A stretch of DNA of 64,000 nucleotides from Pandoraea anhela (GCF_902459655.1 NZ_CABPSB010000012.1:62001-126000), one strand, 5' to 3'; shown: positions 52,775 to 61,501, counted from the stretch's first letter. A program made the numbers and translations. The notes: generated by a model not told the origin, from the letters alone.

Positions 52775-55444
52775 TTATTGGGATAAGTGCACGATGCTGA
52801 CCGTGGCGGCCGCCACATCCGCCTCGCTGAACGGTGCGGCTTGCCACCGTTTCTCGGCCCATGCTTCGAGCGCTGCCGCGTTGCGCGGATCGTCGCGGTC
52901 GTCGGCGGGGCCTGAGGCGTCGAGCGTCGTGGCATCCACGGCGCCCGAGGGGGTGTCCGGGAAGGTGACGACCTGGATGTACGTGTCGCCGCGCGGCGAC
53001 TTGTCCATGTCGTAGCGGCCCGCGCCCATGCGCGTGTCCGCGCACATGATCGAGAAGTAGCCCGCGACGTCGCAGCCACCCGCCAGGCCGATGCGCCGCC
53101 CGCCGCGGGTGGCGAAGAGCGCTTCGTCGCGACGGCTGTCGAGCGCCAGTCCCATGCGCTGCATCTCCAGAACGGCGGCACCCAGCGCCTGCGTCAGCGA
53201 CGCGCGCTCACCCGCCAGTTGGCTGGGGGAGGTGGCGGCCTGCGAGGCCACGAACGGATCGGTGAACGCCCGGCCTCCCGTCATGTCGGCGCCTGCCAGA
53301 CGGACCCACACGGCGTCCCAGAGGTTGGCGCCCCGGGCCGCGCGTTCGCCCGTGCCGTCCCACGCGCGCAGCACGCGGCAAGCCGGGGCGATATCGACCG
53401 TTTGCACCGGCGTGAGCGGCTTGCCGTCCAGCGGGTCGTTGGCGACCTGCACTTCGATGCGCGCGACGTTACCGGTGTCGTCTGACGGACAGGCCTGCGC
53501 GAGGAACGACCGACGCGCAAGATCGGCCGATAGCGGATCGGCGCGAAGTACCGTCTGCCGAACCGCTTGCGCCGTGACGGGGCCTGCTGCGCGCAGGGCG
53601 GCGATGCGTTGCAGGCCCGCGCGGGTGCGCAGCGAAAGCGGCGTGTCGGTGCGGCCCAGCACAGGGTTGAGTCGCGCGAGCGGCGCGTCGGGCGCGGCCA
53701 GCCATGCGCTGTCGTTCATATTGGTGACGACGGTGGGGCTCATGAGGTCGGGCATCTCGTGACGGCCGAGCGTGCCCGGCAGCGGGCTGTCCGGCGAGGT
53801 TTGCCATGCACAGGCGCTCCGGCTGCCGTCCAGCACGGGCAGCCCCGGGGCCAGTCTGGCGAAGGCTTGTCCGGCCGGCTGGGCGGTGCAGTCGGCGGCC
53901 AGCGCGTCCGGCACACCCGGCGCCGGGCCGATGTCGCCGAACCACACGCGCGGATCATGCCGGCCGATGGCCACGGTGTTGACCCACGGATTGGCCGCAT
54001 CGGCGCGCACGCCGCGAACGAAGGCGTCCAGCGAGTCGGCCTGCGCCATGCGCAAGTAATGATCGAGCAGACCGAAGTTGCCGGCGTTGGCGTCGCGCAG
54101 CACCATCGCCTGCCGGGTCGTCCAGCCGAGCGCCGGCGACATCGCCGCGAGATTGACGACCGGCCCGTCGTCGGTGCGGTAGAGCGTTCGCGACGCGACC
54201 CGCATCCTGCCGTCGCTGTCGCGCACCGGAACATCGATGCGCACCGGCTGCATGGCTTCGGTGCGTGCGTCGATCCGGTAACGGGTCGGGTCGGCGGGGT
54301 CGAGTGTGAGCGCCATCAGGCCGAAGCGTCGGGTGGTCGATACGGTGTGCGTCCACGCGACGTTCCGTGTGAAGCCGATCATGATGAACGGCGCGCCGAG
54401 CATGCCGACACCGGCGACATCCAACTGGCCGGGAATCGTCAGATGGGCGGGATAGAGACGATCGGGGCCGTCCCAGTACCAATGCGGGCTGCCGTAGAGG
54501 ATGGGCTGGCCGTCGGCGCTCAGCGCGGCCCCGAAGGCGATGGCGTTGCTGCCGAGTCCGGCGTCGTTGAGCGATGTCAGTGTCGGTGTTGTTGTCGGTG
54601 TTGGCACGCGCTCGGCGCTCGCGACGTCGTCAGCCGCACGCGAGCGTTGGTTGGTCGCCGTGGCGCCGGTCGAGGGCGGCTGCGCGGTGGCAATCGCGGC
54701 GACTTGCGTGGCGGCGCTCGCGGCGAGTGTGGCCGCGTACAGCCGGCGGTAAACGTCGTCTTCCGTCACCCGGTTCGGCTCGCGGGTGAGACGGCGCAGC
54801 CAGTCGGCCTTGCGGCAGGCGGCGTGCCGACCGGTGTCGGCGCCGGCACGCAGGTCTTGCAGATAGCGATTGATGCCTGCCGCAAATCCCTGCGCCAGTT
54901 CGCGTCCACGCGGTGACTGGGCGGTGCGGTAGCGCGTGAGGGTGTCGCGGTCGAACGTCAGGCGGAAGAAGACGTCGGCGTCCAGATTATTCGGCTGTCC
55001 GAACGTCGTGCGCTGGGCAACATGGCCCTGCGGCCCGAAGCTTAGTGAGCGCTCGCCGCGAAACGTCACGATGCTCTCGGCGAGCGTGCACAGATTGTCC
55101 TGCGCCTGCGCATAGCCGAAGCCGTAGCCCAGACTGCCCCAGTCCTGTGCGCGGACATGCGCCGTGCCGTCGGCCGTGCGGCGAATATCGGCCTGGTAAG
55201 GCGAGGTAATGCTTTGGGCGGTCGAAACCGCGTTTTTGGGGAAATTGTCCTGCGAATGATCCGGTGAGCGGGCGGGCGGTCGGGCGACGGCGCACGCGCT
55301 CAGGAGGAGAGCGCAAAGCGCCGGGGCGAGACGCAACGGTCTGCCGGGCTTGCGCCGGGAAGGCTGATCGGACAAGGCGGGAGCGGCGTGGAGACGGATG
55401 TCGAGGCGGGCGGGCAGGGGGGGCGGCTGAAGCGATCGGGACAT
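52775..55444 (-). CDS. PvdQ-like N-terminal-nucleophile acylase, predicted lipoprotein
   Basis: 889 residues of the penicillin/AHL acylase family. The conserved nucleophile segment GLGSNAIAFGAALSADGQ is followed by HLTIPGQLDVAGVGMLGAP and IGFTRNVAWTHTVSTTRRFG. Both are close to PvdQ, the periplasmic enzyme that removes the fatty acyl chain from pyoverdine precursors. Autocleavage before that Ser would give alpha and beta chains. The chosen start (55444) gives a signal sequence with a lipobox (LLLSAC, Cys51), suggesting membrane anchoring. No clear ribosome site is visible, but the IS box ends 37 bases upstream, which supports this start. About 125 residues longer than PvdQ, partly from a low-complexity Thr/Pro linker before the nucleophile. 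Acyl-homoserine lactones are another possible substrate. Confidence 0.88.
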   Translation of the reverse strand: MSRSLQPPPLPARLDIRLHAAPALSDQPSRRKPGRPLRLAPALCALLLSACAVARPPARSPDHSQDNFPKNAVSTAQSITSPYQADIRRTADGTAHVRAQDWGSLGYGFGYAQAQDNLCTLAESIVTFRGERSLSFGPQGHVAQRTTFGQPNNLDADVFFRLTFDRDTLTRYRTAQSPRGRELAQGFAAGINRYLQDLRAGADTGRHAACRKADWLRRLTREPNRVTEDDVYRRLYAATLAASAATQVAAIATAQPPSTGATATNQRSRAADDVASAERVPTPTTTPTLTSLNDAGLGSNAIAFGAALSADGQPILYGSPHWYWDGPDRLYPAHLTIPGQLDVAGVGMLGAPFIMIGFTRNVAWTHTVSTTRRFGLMALTLDPADPTRYRIDARTEAMQPVRIDVPVRDSDGRMRVASRTLYRTDDGPVVNLAAMSPALGWTTRQAMVLRDANAGNFGLLDHYLRMAQADSLDAFVRGVRADAANPWVNTVAIGRHDPRVWFGDIGPAPGVPDALAADCTAQPAGQAFARLAPGLPVLDGSRSACAWQTSPDSPLPGTLGRHEMPDLMSPTVVTNMNDSAWLAAPDAPLARLNPVLGRTDTPLSLRTRAGLQRIAALRAAGPVTAQAVRQTVLRADPLSADLARRSFLAQACPSDDTGNVARIEVQVANDPLDGKPLTPVQTVDIAPACRVLRAWDGTGERAARGANLWDAVWVRLAGADMTGGRAFTDPFVASQAATSPSQLAGERASLTQALGAAVLEMQRMGLALDSRRDEALFATRGGRRIGLAGGCDVAGYFSIMCADTRMGAGRYDMDKSPRGDTYIQVVTFPDTPSGAVDATTLDASGPADDRDDPRNAAALEAWAEKRWQAAPFSEADVAAATVSIVHLSQ

Positions 55445-55447
55445 GGG

Positions 55448-55472
55448 TAAATATGCCGGTTGGTGATACGTC
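55448..55472 (+). promoter_or_regulatory. IS-box promoter (TAAAT-N16-CGTC) for the FhuCBD importer
   Basis: TAAAT at 55448-55452, 16 bases, CGTC at 55469-55472; exact match. It points right toward the ATPase gene at 55612 (leader about 130 bases) and begins only four bases from the acylase start codon. Confidence 0.78.
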
Positions 55473-55480
55473 TCTTGAGC

Positions 55481-55505
55481 GACGAACCACAACTTCGTGA
55501 GTTTA
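55481..55505 (-). promoter_or_regulatory. IS-box promoter (TAAAC-N16-CGTC) for the acylase gene
   Basis: On the minus strand TAAAC (complement of 55501-55505), 16 bases, CGTC (complement of 55481-55484). A start near 55474 leaves a 30-base leader. It faces the importer promoter head to head, with eight bases between the two -10 elements. Confidence 0.7.
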
Positions 55506-55611
55506 GGCAGGCGGCGGCGCGCTTCGGACGCCCGCCGCCGAGACCTTTTGGGCCCGATACCTCGATATCCGTACATCAACCGACCCAGCAGCCGCCAGGC
55601 CGGCTTTCCAT

Positions 55612-56493
55612 ATGACCGAATCTCTGACCCCCGCCGCAGGCGCGTCGTTGCGCGCGGAAGGCCTCAACGTTGCCGTGGGTGCGCGTAACGTCCTCACGCA
55701 GGTCGATGTGACCTTTGCCGCTGGCCGCGTGAGCGCCCTGTGCGGCCCCAACGGCTGCGGCAAGAGCACCCTGCTGCGCACGCTGGGCGGGCTGCTGCGC
55801 CCGGCATCCGGCCGTGTCTGGCTCGACGACACGCCGCTCGATTCGCTGCGTGCGCGCGCGCGCGCGCGCCGCATCGCCTTGCTCGCCCAAACGCCCGGCA
55901 TGCCGTTCGGCATGACCGTCGCCGAACTGGTCGCGTGCGGGCGCTACAGCCACACGGGCATTGGCGGGCGCCTCGGCGAACGCGACAACGCCGCCATCGA
56001 ACGCGCCTTGCATCTGATGGAACTCGAAACGCTGTGCACGCGCGACGTGACGGCCCTGTCCGGCGGCGAGCGTCAGCGGGCCTTTATCGCCATGGCGCTG
56101 GCGCAGGAGGGCAATGTCCTGCTGCTCGACGAGCCGACGACCTATCTGGATGTGCGCCATCAGATCGATATCCTCGCGCGCATTCGCGAGCTCAATCGCG
56201 AGACCGGCATGACCGTCGTATGGGTGCTGCACGATCTGAATCAGGCGGCCGCGTTCTCGGACGCCATGCTGCTCATGCGCGACGGCAAGCTCGTCTTCTC
56301 GGGCACGCCGGACGAAACGATGGATCCCGAGCGTCTCATGGACGTGTTCGCCACGCCGATGCAGCGCATCGACTTTCAGGGACTGCCGATGTGTTTGCCG
56401 GTGCTCGACGGTGCGGGTCGCGCAGCGCCGGCCGGTCACGCGCAATATCGGCGTCATTCGGACGATCTCGACGGTGGCGGGCATGCGAGCTGA
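55612..56493 (+). CDS. fhuC: Ferric siderophore ABC importer ATPase (FhuC family)
   Basis: 293 residues. Walker A GPNGCGKST, signature LSGGERQRAFIAMAL, Walker B VLLLDEPTTYLD, switch His in VLHDLNQAA. This is the FhuC/FepC class that powers uptake of ferric siderophores across the inner membrane. It overlaps the permease gene by 11 bases. Transcription is likely from the IS box at 55448. In ornibactin loci the corresponding gene is orbC. Confidence 0.93.
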   Translation: MTESLTPAAGASLRAEGLNVAVGARNVLTQVDVTFAAGRVSALCGPNGCGKSTLLRTLGGLLRPASGRVWLDDTPLDSLRARARARRIALLAQTPGMPFGMTVAELVACGRYSHTGIGGRLGERDNAAIERALHLMELETLCTRDVTALSGGERQRAFIAMALAQEGNVLLLDEPTTYLDVRHQIDILARIRELNRETGMTVVWVLHDLNQAAAFSDAMLLMRDGKLVFSGTPDETMDPERLMDVFATPMQRIDFQGLPMCLPVLDGAGRAAPAGHAQYRRHSDDLDGGGHAS

Positions 56494-58579
56494 GCGCACG
56501 GCAGGCACGTTGAAGCTCGCCCGGCGGCTGACGTTGCCGGCGCACGCCGCGCCGCGGCAATACGAGCGTCGCACGCGTGCCCTTTGGGGCGGATGGCTGG
56601 CGCTCGCGCTGGCGATCGTGGTCCATGCGATGGCGAGCGACGCATGGCCGGGCGCCGATACGGTGATGCGCGCCATGCAGGGGCGGCTCACGAACGACAC
56701 GTCGCTCGGCTGGCTGCTGTTCGCCGACGCATGGCTCCCGCAGATCCGTGCCGGCCTCGCGGCCGGGGCGTGCCTTGGGCTGGCGGGCGCGTTATTGCAG
56801 ACGATCACGCAGAATCCGCTGGCGTCGGGCGAACTGCTCGGCGTGTCGGCCGGGGCGCAGATGGGGCTGATCGTGGCGTTGCTGGTGCCGGGCCTCGCCG
56901 TGCTGCCGATGATGCTCGCGGGCGGCGTGCTGGCGGCGCTCTTCACCTTCGCACTGGCGGGCGGCATGCGCACGACGCCGCTGCGGCTCACCCTCGCGGG
57001 TGCGGCCAATGCGCTCGCCCTCTCGGCGCTGTGCATGGTGGCGTTGACGTTGTACACGCGCGCGGCCGTGGGCGTCGTGCAATGGAGTACCGGCTCGTTG
57101 CAGCAGTTCGGCAAGCGTGGGGCGGCGGAGGCGATGTGGTTGTTGCTGCCGGCGGGCGTTGCGCTGATGGCGTTGCTGCATCCGCTCGGATTGGCGCGTT
57201 TCGGGCAGGCGCAGGCCGCGGCCTTGGGACAACGCGTCGGGGCCGTGCGCGTGGGGTCGATCTTGCTGGCGGCGGCGCTCTCGACGATTGCCATTGCCCT
57301 GGCGGGGCCGGTCGGCTTCGTCGGGCTGGCGGCGCCGAATCTGGTGCGGCTGATGGGGGTGCACCGGCCTGCCTGGCTGGTGCCGCTCTCGGCGTTGTGG
57401 GGCGGCGCGATGCTGATCGTCACCGACGCCATCGCGCGGGCGCTCGTGACGTTCGGCGCGCTGCCGGTGGGCGTGATGAGCGCGGTGATCGGCGCACCGG
57501 TGCTATTGCTGTTGCTGCGCTACGGCCTGCCGGCGAGCACCGCCGAGATGACCGCGCCGATGTCGGCGGGCCATCGCGCCTCGAGCCGCCGGCCGATGGC
57601 GGCGATCGTCGCGTTGATCGTCGTGGCCCTGTTCGCTGTCGCCGGCGCGACGCTGGCGATGGGCGTGCTGCCCTGGCCGTCGAGCTGGCAATGGCGCGAT
57701 GTATTCGACGCCCATACGGCCGCCGGAATGCTGGTGGATCTGCGCCTGCCGCGCAGCCTGATCGCGATGGGCGCGGGCGCATTGCTCGCGGGCAGCGGGG
57801 TGTTGTTACAGGGCGCCTGCCGCAATCCGCTCGCGGGGCCCGAGTTGTTGGGCGTCAATCAGGCGGCGGGGCTGGCCGTGCTCGCGCTGTTACTGGTCTC
57901 GCCGGACGCCGCCGCCCGCTGGTCGATGCCGGCCGCGTGGGGGGCGAGCGCGACGGTGCTGGCGATCGTGCTCGGCGTGAATGCGCGCTGGGGACTCGCG
58001 CCGATGCGGGTGATTCTGACGGGGATGGCGCTCGCGGGGCTGCTGGCGGCGCTGGCAAACCTTCTCGTGCTGCAATTTCATGTGCATGCGACGCAGGCGT
58101 TGGTGTGGCTCGTGGGCAGCAGCTACGGTCAGTCGTGGCACGGCGTGCGAGCGTTGTTGCCGTGGTTGGTGGTTTGTTTGCCGCTGGCCGTGTATGCGGG
58201 GCGCTGGCTCGACCTGCTGAGCCTCGGCGACGAGACGGCCGAGGCGCTGGGTGTGCCGGTGGTGCGCGCCCGGCTGGGCTTGCTGGTGCTCGCGAGCGCC
58301 ATGGCGGCTGCGGCGGTTGCGACGGTCGGCCCGGTGGCGTACGTCGGATTGATCGTTCCCAACGCCTTGCGCGCGTTGCCGCTGGCCGGCACTCGCGACC
58401 GGCTGGTGACGGCGGCGCTCGCCGGTGCGCTGCTGCTCGGCGTCGCCGATTGGTTCGGGCGCACCTTGTTCGCCCCCCTCGATTTGCCGTTGGGCATCGT
58501 GACGGCCGCTGTCGGCACGCCGTTGTTCCTCTGGCTGCTCTCCCGAACGTTCCTGAGGTCGCATGCGCATGCCGGCTGA
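56483..58579 (+). CDS. fhuB: Ferric siderophore ABC importer permease, fused double subunit (FhuB family)
   Basis: 698 residues, two BtuC/FecCD-type permease halves in one chain, as in FhuB. Each half shows the typical segments: ITQNPLASGELLGVSAGAQ in the first, QGACRNPLAGPELLGVNQAA in the second, and the later GPVGFVGLAAPNLVR and GPVAYVGLIVPNALR. About 18-20 membrane helices are expected. The ATG at 56483 overlaps the ATPase stop. The last 17 bases overlap the binding-protein gene. Confidence 0.93.
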   Translation: MRAERTAGTLKLARRLTLPAHAAPRQYERRTRALWGGWLALALAIVVHAMASDAWPGADTVMRAMQGRLTNDTSLGWLLFADAWLPQIRAGLAAGACLGLAGALLQTITQNPLASGELLGVSAGAQMGLIVALLVPGLAVLPMMLAGGVLAALFTFALAGGMRTTPLRLTLAGAANALALSALCMVALTLYTRAAVGVVQWSTGSLQQFGKRGAAEAMWLLLPAGVALMALLHPLGLARFGQAQAAALGQRVGAVRVGSILLAAALSTIAIALAGPVGFVGLAAPNLVRLMGVHRPAWLVPLSALWGGAMLIVTDAIARALVTFGALPVGVMSAVIGAPVLLLLLRYGLPASTAEMTAPMSAGHRASSRRPMAAIVALIVVALFAVAGATLAMGVLPWPSSWQWRDVFDAHTAAGMLVDLRLPRSLIAMGAGALLAGSGVLLQGACRNPLAGPELLGVNQAAGLAVLALLLVSPDAAARWSMPAAWGASATVLAIVLGVNARWGLAPMRVILTGMALAGLLAALANLLVLQFHVHATQALVWLVGSSYGQSWHGVRALLPWLVVCLPLAVYAGRWLDLLSLGDETAEALGVPVVRARLGLLVLASAMAAAAVATVGPVAYVGLIVPNALRALPLAGTRDRLVTAALAGALLLGVADWFGRTLFAPLDLPLGIVTAAVGTPLFLWLLSRTFLRSHAHAG

Positions 58580-59570
58580 ATTCCTTGCGGGCGCGCCCGT
58601 TAGCGACGCGCGGCGTCGCTGCCTGAAGACCCTCGCTGCCGGTGCCGTCATGGCGGCGGGCGCTGTGCCGCTCAGTGGGCAGGCGCAGAACTATCGCGGA
58701 TTGTTCAACCGCGCGTCGCCGTCGTTGCCCACCAACGCGCGGCGTGTCGTCTCGCTGGAGTTTCTGTTCACCGAGTCGCTGCTCGCGCTCGATGTCACGC
58801 CGGTGGGCGTGGCCGATCCGCGCGGCTATGCGCAGTGGGTCAAATATCGGGCGGACCGGATCGGTGCCGACAGTTCGGTCGGCACGCGCGAGCAGCCGAA
58901 TCTCGAGGCGATTGCGGCGTTGCGTCCGGATTTGATCGTCGCATATGCCTATCGGCACGAGCGCCTGTTCGATGCGCTGGCGCGTATCGCCCCGACCGTC
59001 GTCTTCAACGTCCAGCCCGCACCGGGGGAGGGCGATGCGCTTGAGCGGATGCTGGCCATCTTCCACGCGATCGGCGGCATGACAGGGCGCACGGCTGCGG
59101 CCACGCAAATCGTCGCGCACAGCGAGGCGCGTATCGCGGCGGCGCGCGCGGCAGCATTGCGCGACGGCTTTCGCAACGCCCCGATGGCGTTGCTCAATGC
59201 GAATGCCGGCGGCGGAAACTTCTGGGCGTACGACAACAAGGACATGATCGGCGCGCTGATCGGGCATCTCGGTGCGCGCAATGCGTTGGGGTGGCTCGAC
59301 GCGCGTCAGTCGATGGTGAACCTGTCGCTGGGCGATCTGGCGCAGCACCCCGAATGGTCGCTGATCGTCGTCGATAACGGCGCGGCGCCCGCTTACCAGT
59401 TGCCCGTGTGGCGCGCGTTGCCCGCCGTGCGCGAGGGGCGTGTGGCGTTCCTGCCGCCGTCGTGGGGCTTCGGCGGCCCCGTGTCGCTCGACCGGATCAC
59501 GGGGCTCGTGGAGGCGGCCTTCGCGTCGATGGCGCCCGCGATGCGCGCGAGAGCCGCGGCCGCCGCGTGA
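58563..59570 (+). CDS. fhuD: Ferric siderophore periplasmic binding protein (FhuD family)
   Basis: 335 residues. A signal sequence with a twin-arginine-like motif (DARRRCLKTLAAGA) suggests Tat export, known for several FhuD-type proteins. The binding fold shows RRVVSLEFLFTESLLALDV, then NLEAIAALRPDLIVA, typical of siderophore-binding proteins. GAGG lies five bases before the ATG; a second ATG two codons later is also possible. It hands the ferric siderophore to FhuB. Confidence 0.9.
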   Translation: MRMPAEFLAGAPVSDARRRCLKTLAAGAVMAAGAVPLSGQAQNYRGLFNRASPSLPTNARRVVSLEFLFTESLLALDVTPVGVADPRGYAQWVKYRADRIGADSSVGTREQPNLEAIAALRPDLIVAYAYRHERLFDALARIAPTVVFNVQPAPGEGDALERMLAIFHAIGGMTGRTAAATQIVAHSEARIAAARAAALRDGFRNAPMALLNANAGGGNFWAYDNKDMIGALIGHLGARNALGWLDARQSMVNLSLGDLAQHPEWSLIVVDNGAAPAYQLPVWRALPAVREGRVAFLPPSWGFGGPVSLDRITGLVEAAFASMAPAMRARAAAAA

Positions 59571-59661
59571 CATACGGGCCTGGATCGGTAGGGCCGTAGA
59601 GATACATGACTGATGACGGATGCCGTTGCGGTGTCCGGCTTGCTATTGAGGAAAACGAATC

Positions 59662-60789
59662 ATGTCAATTGCCATGACTGCTGCTGTTGAAACGTCACCT
59701 GTAGATGCGGCCCCCGCCGGGCCCGACGCGCCCTATGCGCTTACGCTGGCCGATGGGCGCCGCTATTACGCGAGCGGGCCGGACGACGCCATCGCACGTG
59801 CCGCTCAGGACCTCACGCTCTGGTGCGACGGGCGTGCCGTCGCGGTTTTTCGCGTGAGCGAGGCCGAGCGCGGGATGACCTTGCACGCGAGTACGCCGCA
59901 CGATCCGCGCTTGCCGGTGCAGGCGCTGTTGCCGGTGTTGGCGGCGGTGTACTGCCGTCACAAAGCTTGCGGCGAGGCGAGCCTCGTCTGGCCGGGCGCG
60001 CAGGCCGATGCGGCGTTGGCGACGTGGCTCGTCGCCGCCGTGCGCGACGGGGTGGGCGAGCGCTTCTCGCAAGCCGACGGCGCGCTGGTGTTGCATGTTT
60101 CGCGTCAGACGTTCTGGCAGCACCCGGCGTTGTGGCTGCAAGGGCCGTCGTCCGCAGGCATGGCGCAGCAGTATCGGGTGTCGGACGGCAAGCGTCACCC
60201 CCTGCGCGCGCCGAAGCCGGTCGGGGAGGTCTATCGACGCCATATCGCGCGGCTGGGCACGAGCTTCAGCTTACGGGCCATCGACCAGCCGGGCGACGTC
60301 GAGCGGTTTCACGAGTGGATGAATCTCGACAGCGTGGCGCACTTCTGGCAGCAGACGGGCACGCTCGAAGAGCACGCGGACTATCTGAAGAAGATGCAGG
60401 CCGATCCCCACACCGTCACGCTGTTCGCATGCTTCGACGACGAGCCGTTCGCCTACTTCGAGGTGTATTGGGCGAAGGAGGATCGCATCGCGCCGTTCTG
60501 CGAGGCGACCGACTACGACCGGGGGTTCCATCTGCTGGTCGGCTCGACTCGCTTTCGTTCGCCGGGGCGGACCGAGGCATGGCTGCGGTCCATCGTCCAC
60601 TACATCTTTCTGGACGATCCGCGCACGCAGCGTATCGTCGGTGAGCCGCGCATCGACCATGACCGCTGGATTGCCTACATGCAGGGGCAGGGGGCGGCGC
60701 GGCTCCGGGAGTTCGACTTCCCGCACAAGCGCGCGGTGCTGATCGCCTTCGAGCGTCAGACAGTGTTCGAGCAATACGCGCCGTGGTGA
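59662..60789 (+). CDS. IucB/OrbL-like hydroxyornithine N-acyltransferase
   Basis: 375 residues with a C-terminal GNAT-type domain (about 195-350; FHEWMNLDSVAHFWQQTGTL, CFDDEPFAYFEVYWAKED, DDPRTQRIVGEPRIDH) as in IucB/RhbD and the ornibactin acyltransferase OrbL. It would acylate N5-hydroxyornithine to form the hydroxamate. No formyltransferase (PvdF-like) gene is present in the window, so the acyl group is probably acetyl or another CoA-derived acyl. GAGG lies ten bases before the ATG. It follows fhuD by 91 bases with no IS box of its own and is the last gene of the siderophore locus. Confidence 0.87.
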   Translation: MSIAMTAAVETSPVDAAPAGPDAPYALTLADGRRYYASGPDDAIARAAQDLTLWCDGRAVAVFRVSEAERGMTLHASTPHDPRLPVQALLPVLAAVYCRHKACGEASLVWPGAQADAALATWLVAAVRDGVGERFSQADGALVLHVSRQTFWQHPALWLQGPSSAGMAQQYRVSDGKRHPLRAPKPVGEVYRRHIARLGTSFSLRAIDQPGDVERFHEWMNLDSVAHFWQQTGTLEEHADYLKKMQADPHTVTLFACFDDEPFAYFEVYWAKEDRIAPFCEATDYDRGFHLLVGSTRFRSPGRTEAWLRSIVHYIFLDDPRTQRIVGEPRIDHDRWIAYMQGQGAARLREFDFPHKRAVLIAFERQTVFEQYAPW

Positions 60790-61180
60790 TGACGCGCATC
60801 TGCCGGCCCACCCCGAGCGACGCATGACGCGACAGGAGTTGCCCGCATGGCATTGCGGGTCCTGATCGTGGCGGGTGTCCAGGCAGATACGGAAACCTCC
60901 GTTAGGGGACGCTTCCTATTGCGCGCAGCGAACTGCGCAACCGCCAGCCGCATGCGGGGGCCGTAACGGACAGATCGGCGGGGATCTCGGCCAGCATGGT
61001 ATGCCACGCGTTTTCATCGCTCCAGTCTCGGCGGCGCGCGATTTTCGAATCCGGTCGTAGTGCTGTTGATTGACGTATCGCGAGTCGCGGTGATTCGGAA
61101 GTTTCCGTAACTCTTGACGCGTGTTCTTGCGCATCATGACGAATTGCCCCGCCGGGGCTTTTCGTCGAAGGAGGCATGGA
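60790..61180. other. Intergenic region right of the siderophore locus
   Basis: 391 bases without a supported gene. Small frames on the minus strand lack ribosome sites. An interrupted inverted repeat (TTGCGC, ten bases, GCGCAA) lies near 60919-60940. A GC-rich hairpin with a T-run lies at 61146-61162. No regulator site recognised. Confidence 0.5.
61146..61162 (+). terminator. Short terminator-like hairpin before the small unknown gene
   Basis: GCCCC and GGGGC flank a three-base loop, followed by TTTT, seven bases before the ribosome site of the next gene. It may end readthrough from the siderophore locus or act as a leader attenuator. Confidence 0.4.
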
Positions 61181-61501
61181 ATGACTGCGACACGTGTGGA
61201 CTATCAACGCTGGATTTCGCTAAGACGACGGGTGCCTGCCAATGAATACCCGGTGTACCCGCTCCCCGAAAAATTACCGCGACGGGGATATGTCGTCTGG
61301 TTTTACTTTCGTAACGAATTCTTCGGTTCGCAGTACGACAAAAAACTGAAAACCTACGTGAGCGATCACGTCAAGAACCCATGGGAAGCGGCCTTCTTCG
61401 AGACGAAGACCGAGGCGCTGGACATTGCGCGCCGCATGATCTGCCCGTGTCTGGTGTTGTTCGCCGCCGGCCCCCTCGGCCCTGTGAGCGCCGTGGCCTG
61501 A
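61181..61501 (+). CDS. Small protein of unknown function
   Basis: 106 residues with an excellent ribosome site (AAGGAGG, seven bases before the ATG). Hydrophilic and aromatic-rich (GYVVWFYFRNEFFGSQYDKK), with a short hydrophobic C-terminus containing two close Cys (MICPCLVLFAAG). No signal peptide or family recognised. It stands alone between the siderophore locus and the acetyltransferase gene that reads toward it. Confidence 0.7.
   Translation: MTATRVDYQRWISLRRRVPANEYPVYPLPEKLPRRGYVVWFYFRNEFFGSQYDKKLKTYVSDHVKNPWEAAFFETKTEALDIARRMICPCLVLFAAGPLGPVSAVA

Noticed and set aside
60916-61137. 73-codon minus-strand frame in the gap right of the siderophore locus
   Set aside because: Starts with two Met and is Lys/Arg-rich at first, but has no ribosome site and ends in low-complexity Pro/Cys sequence.
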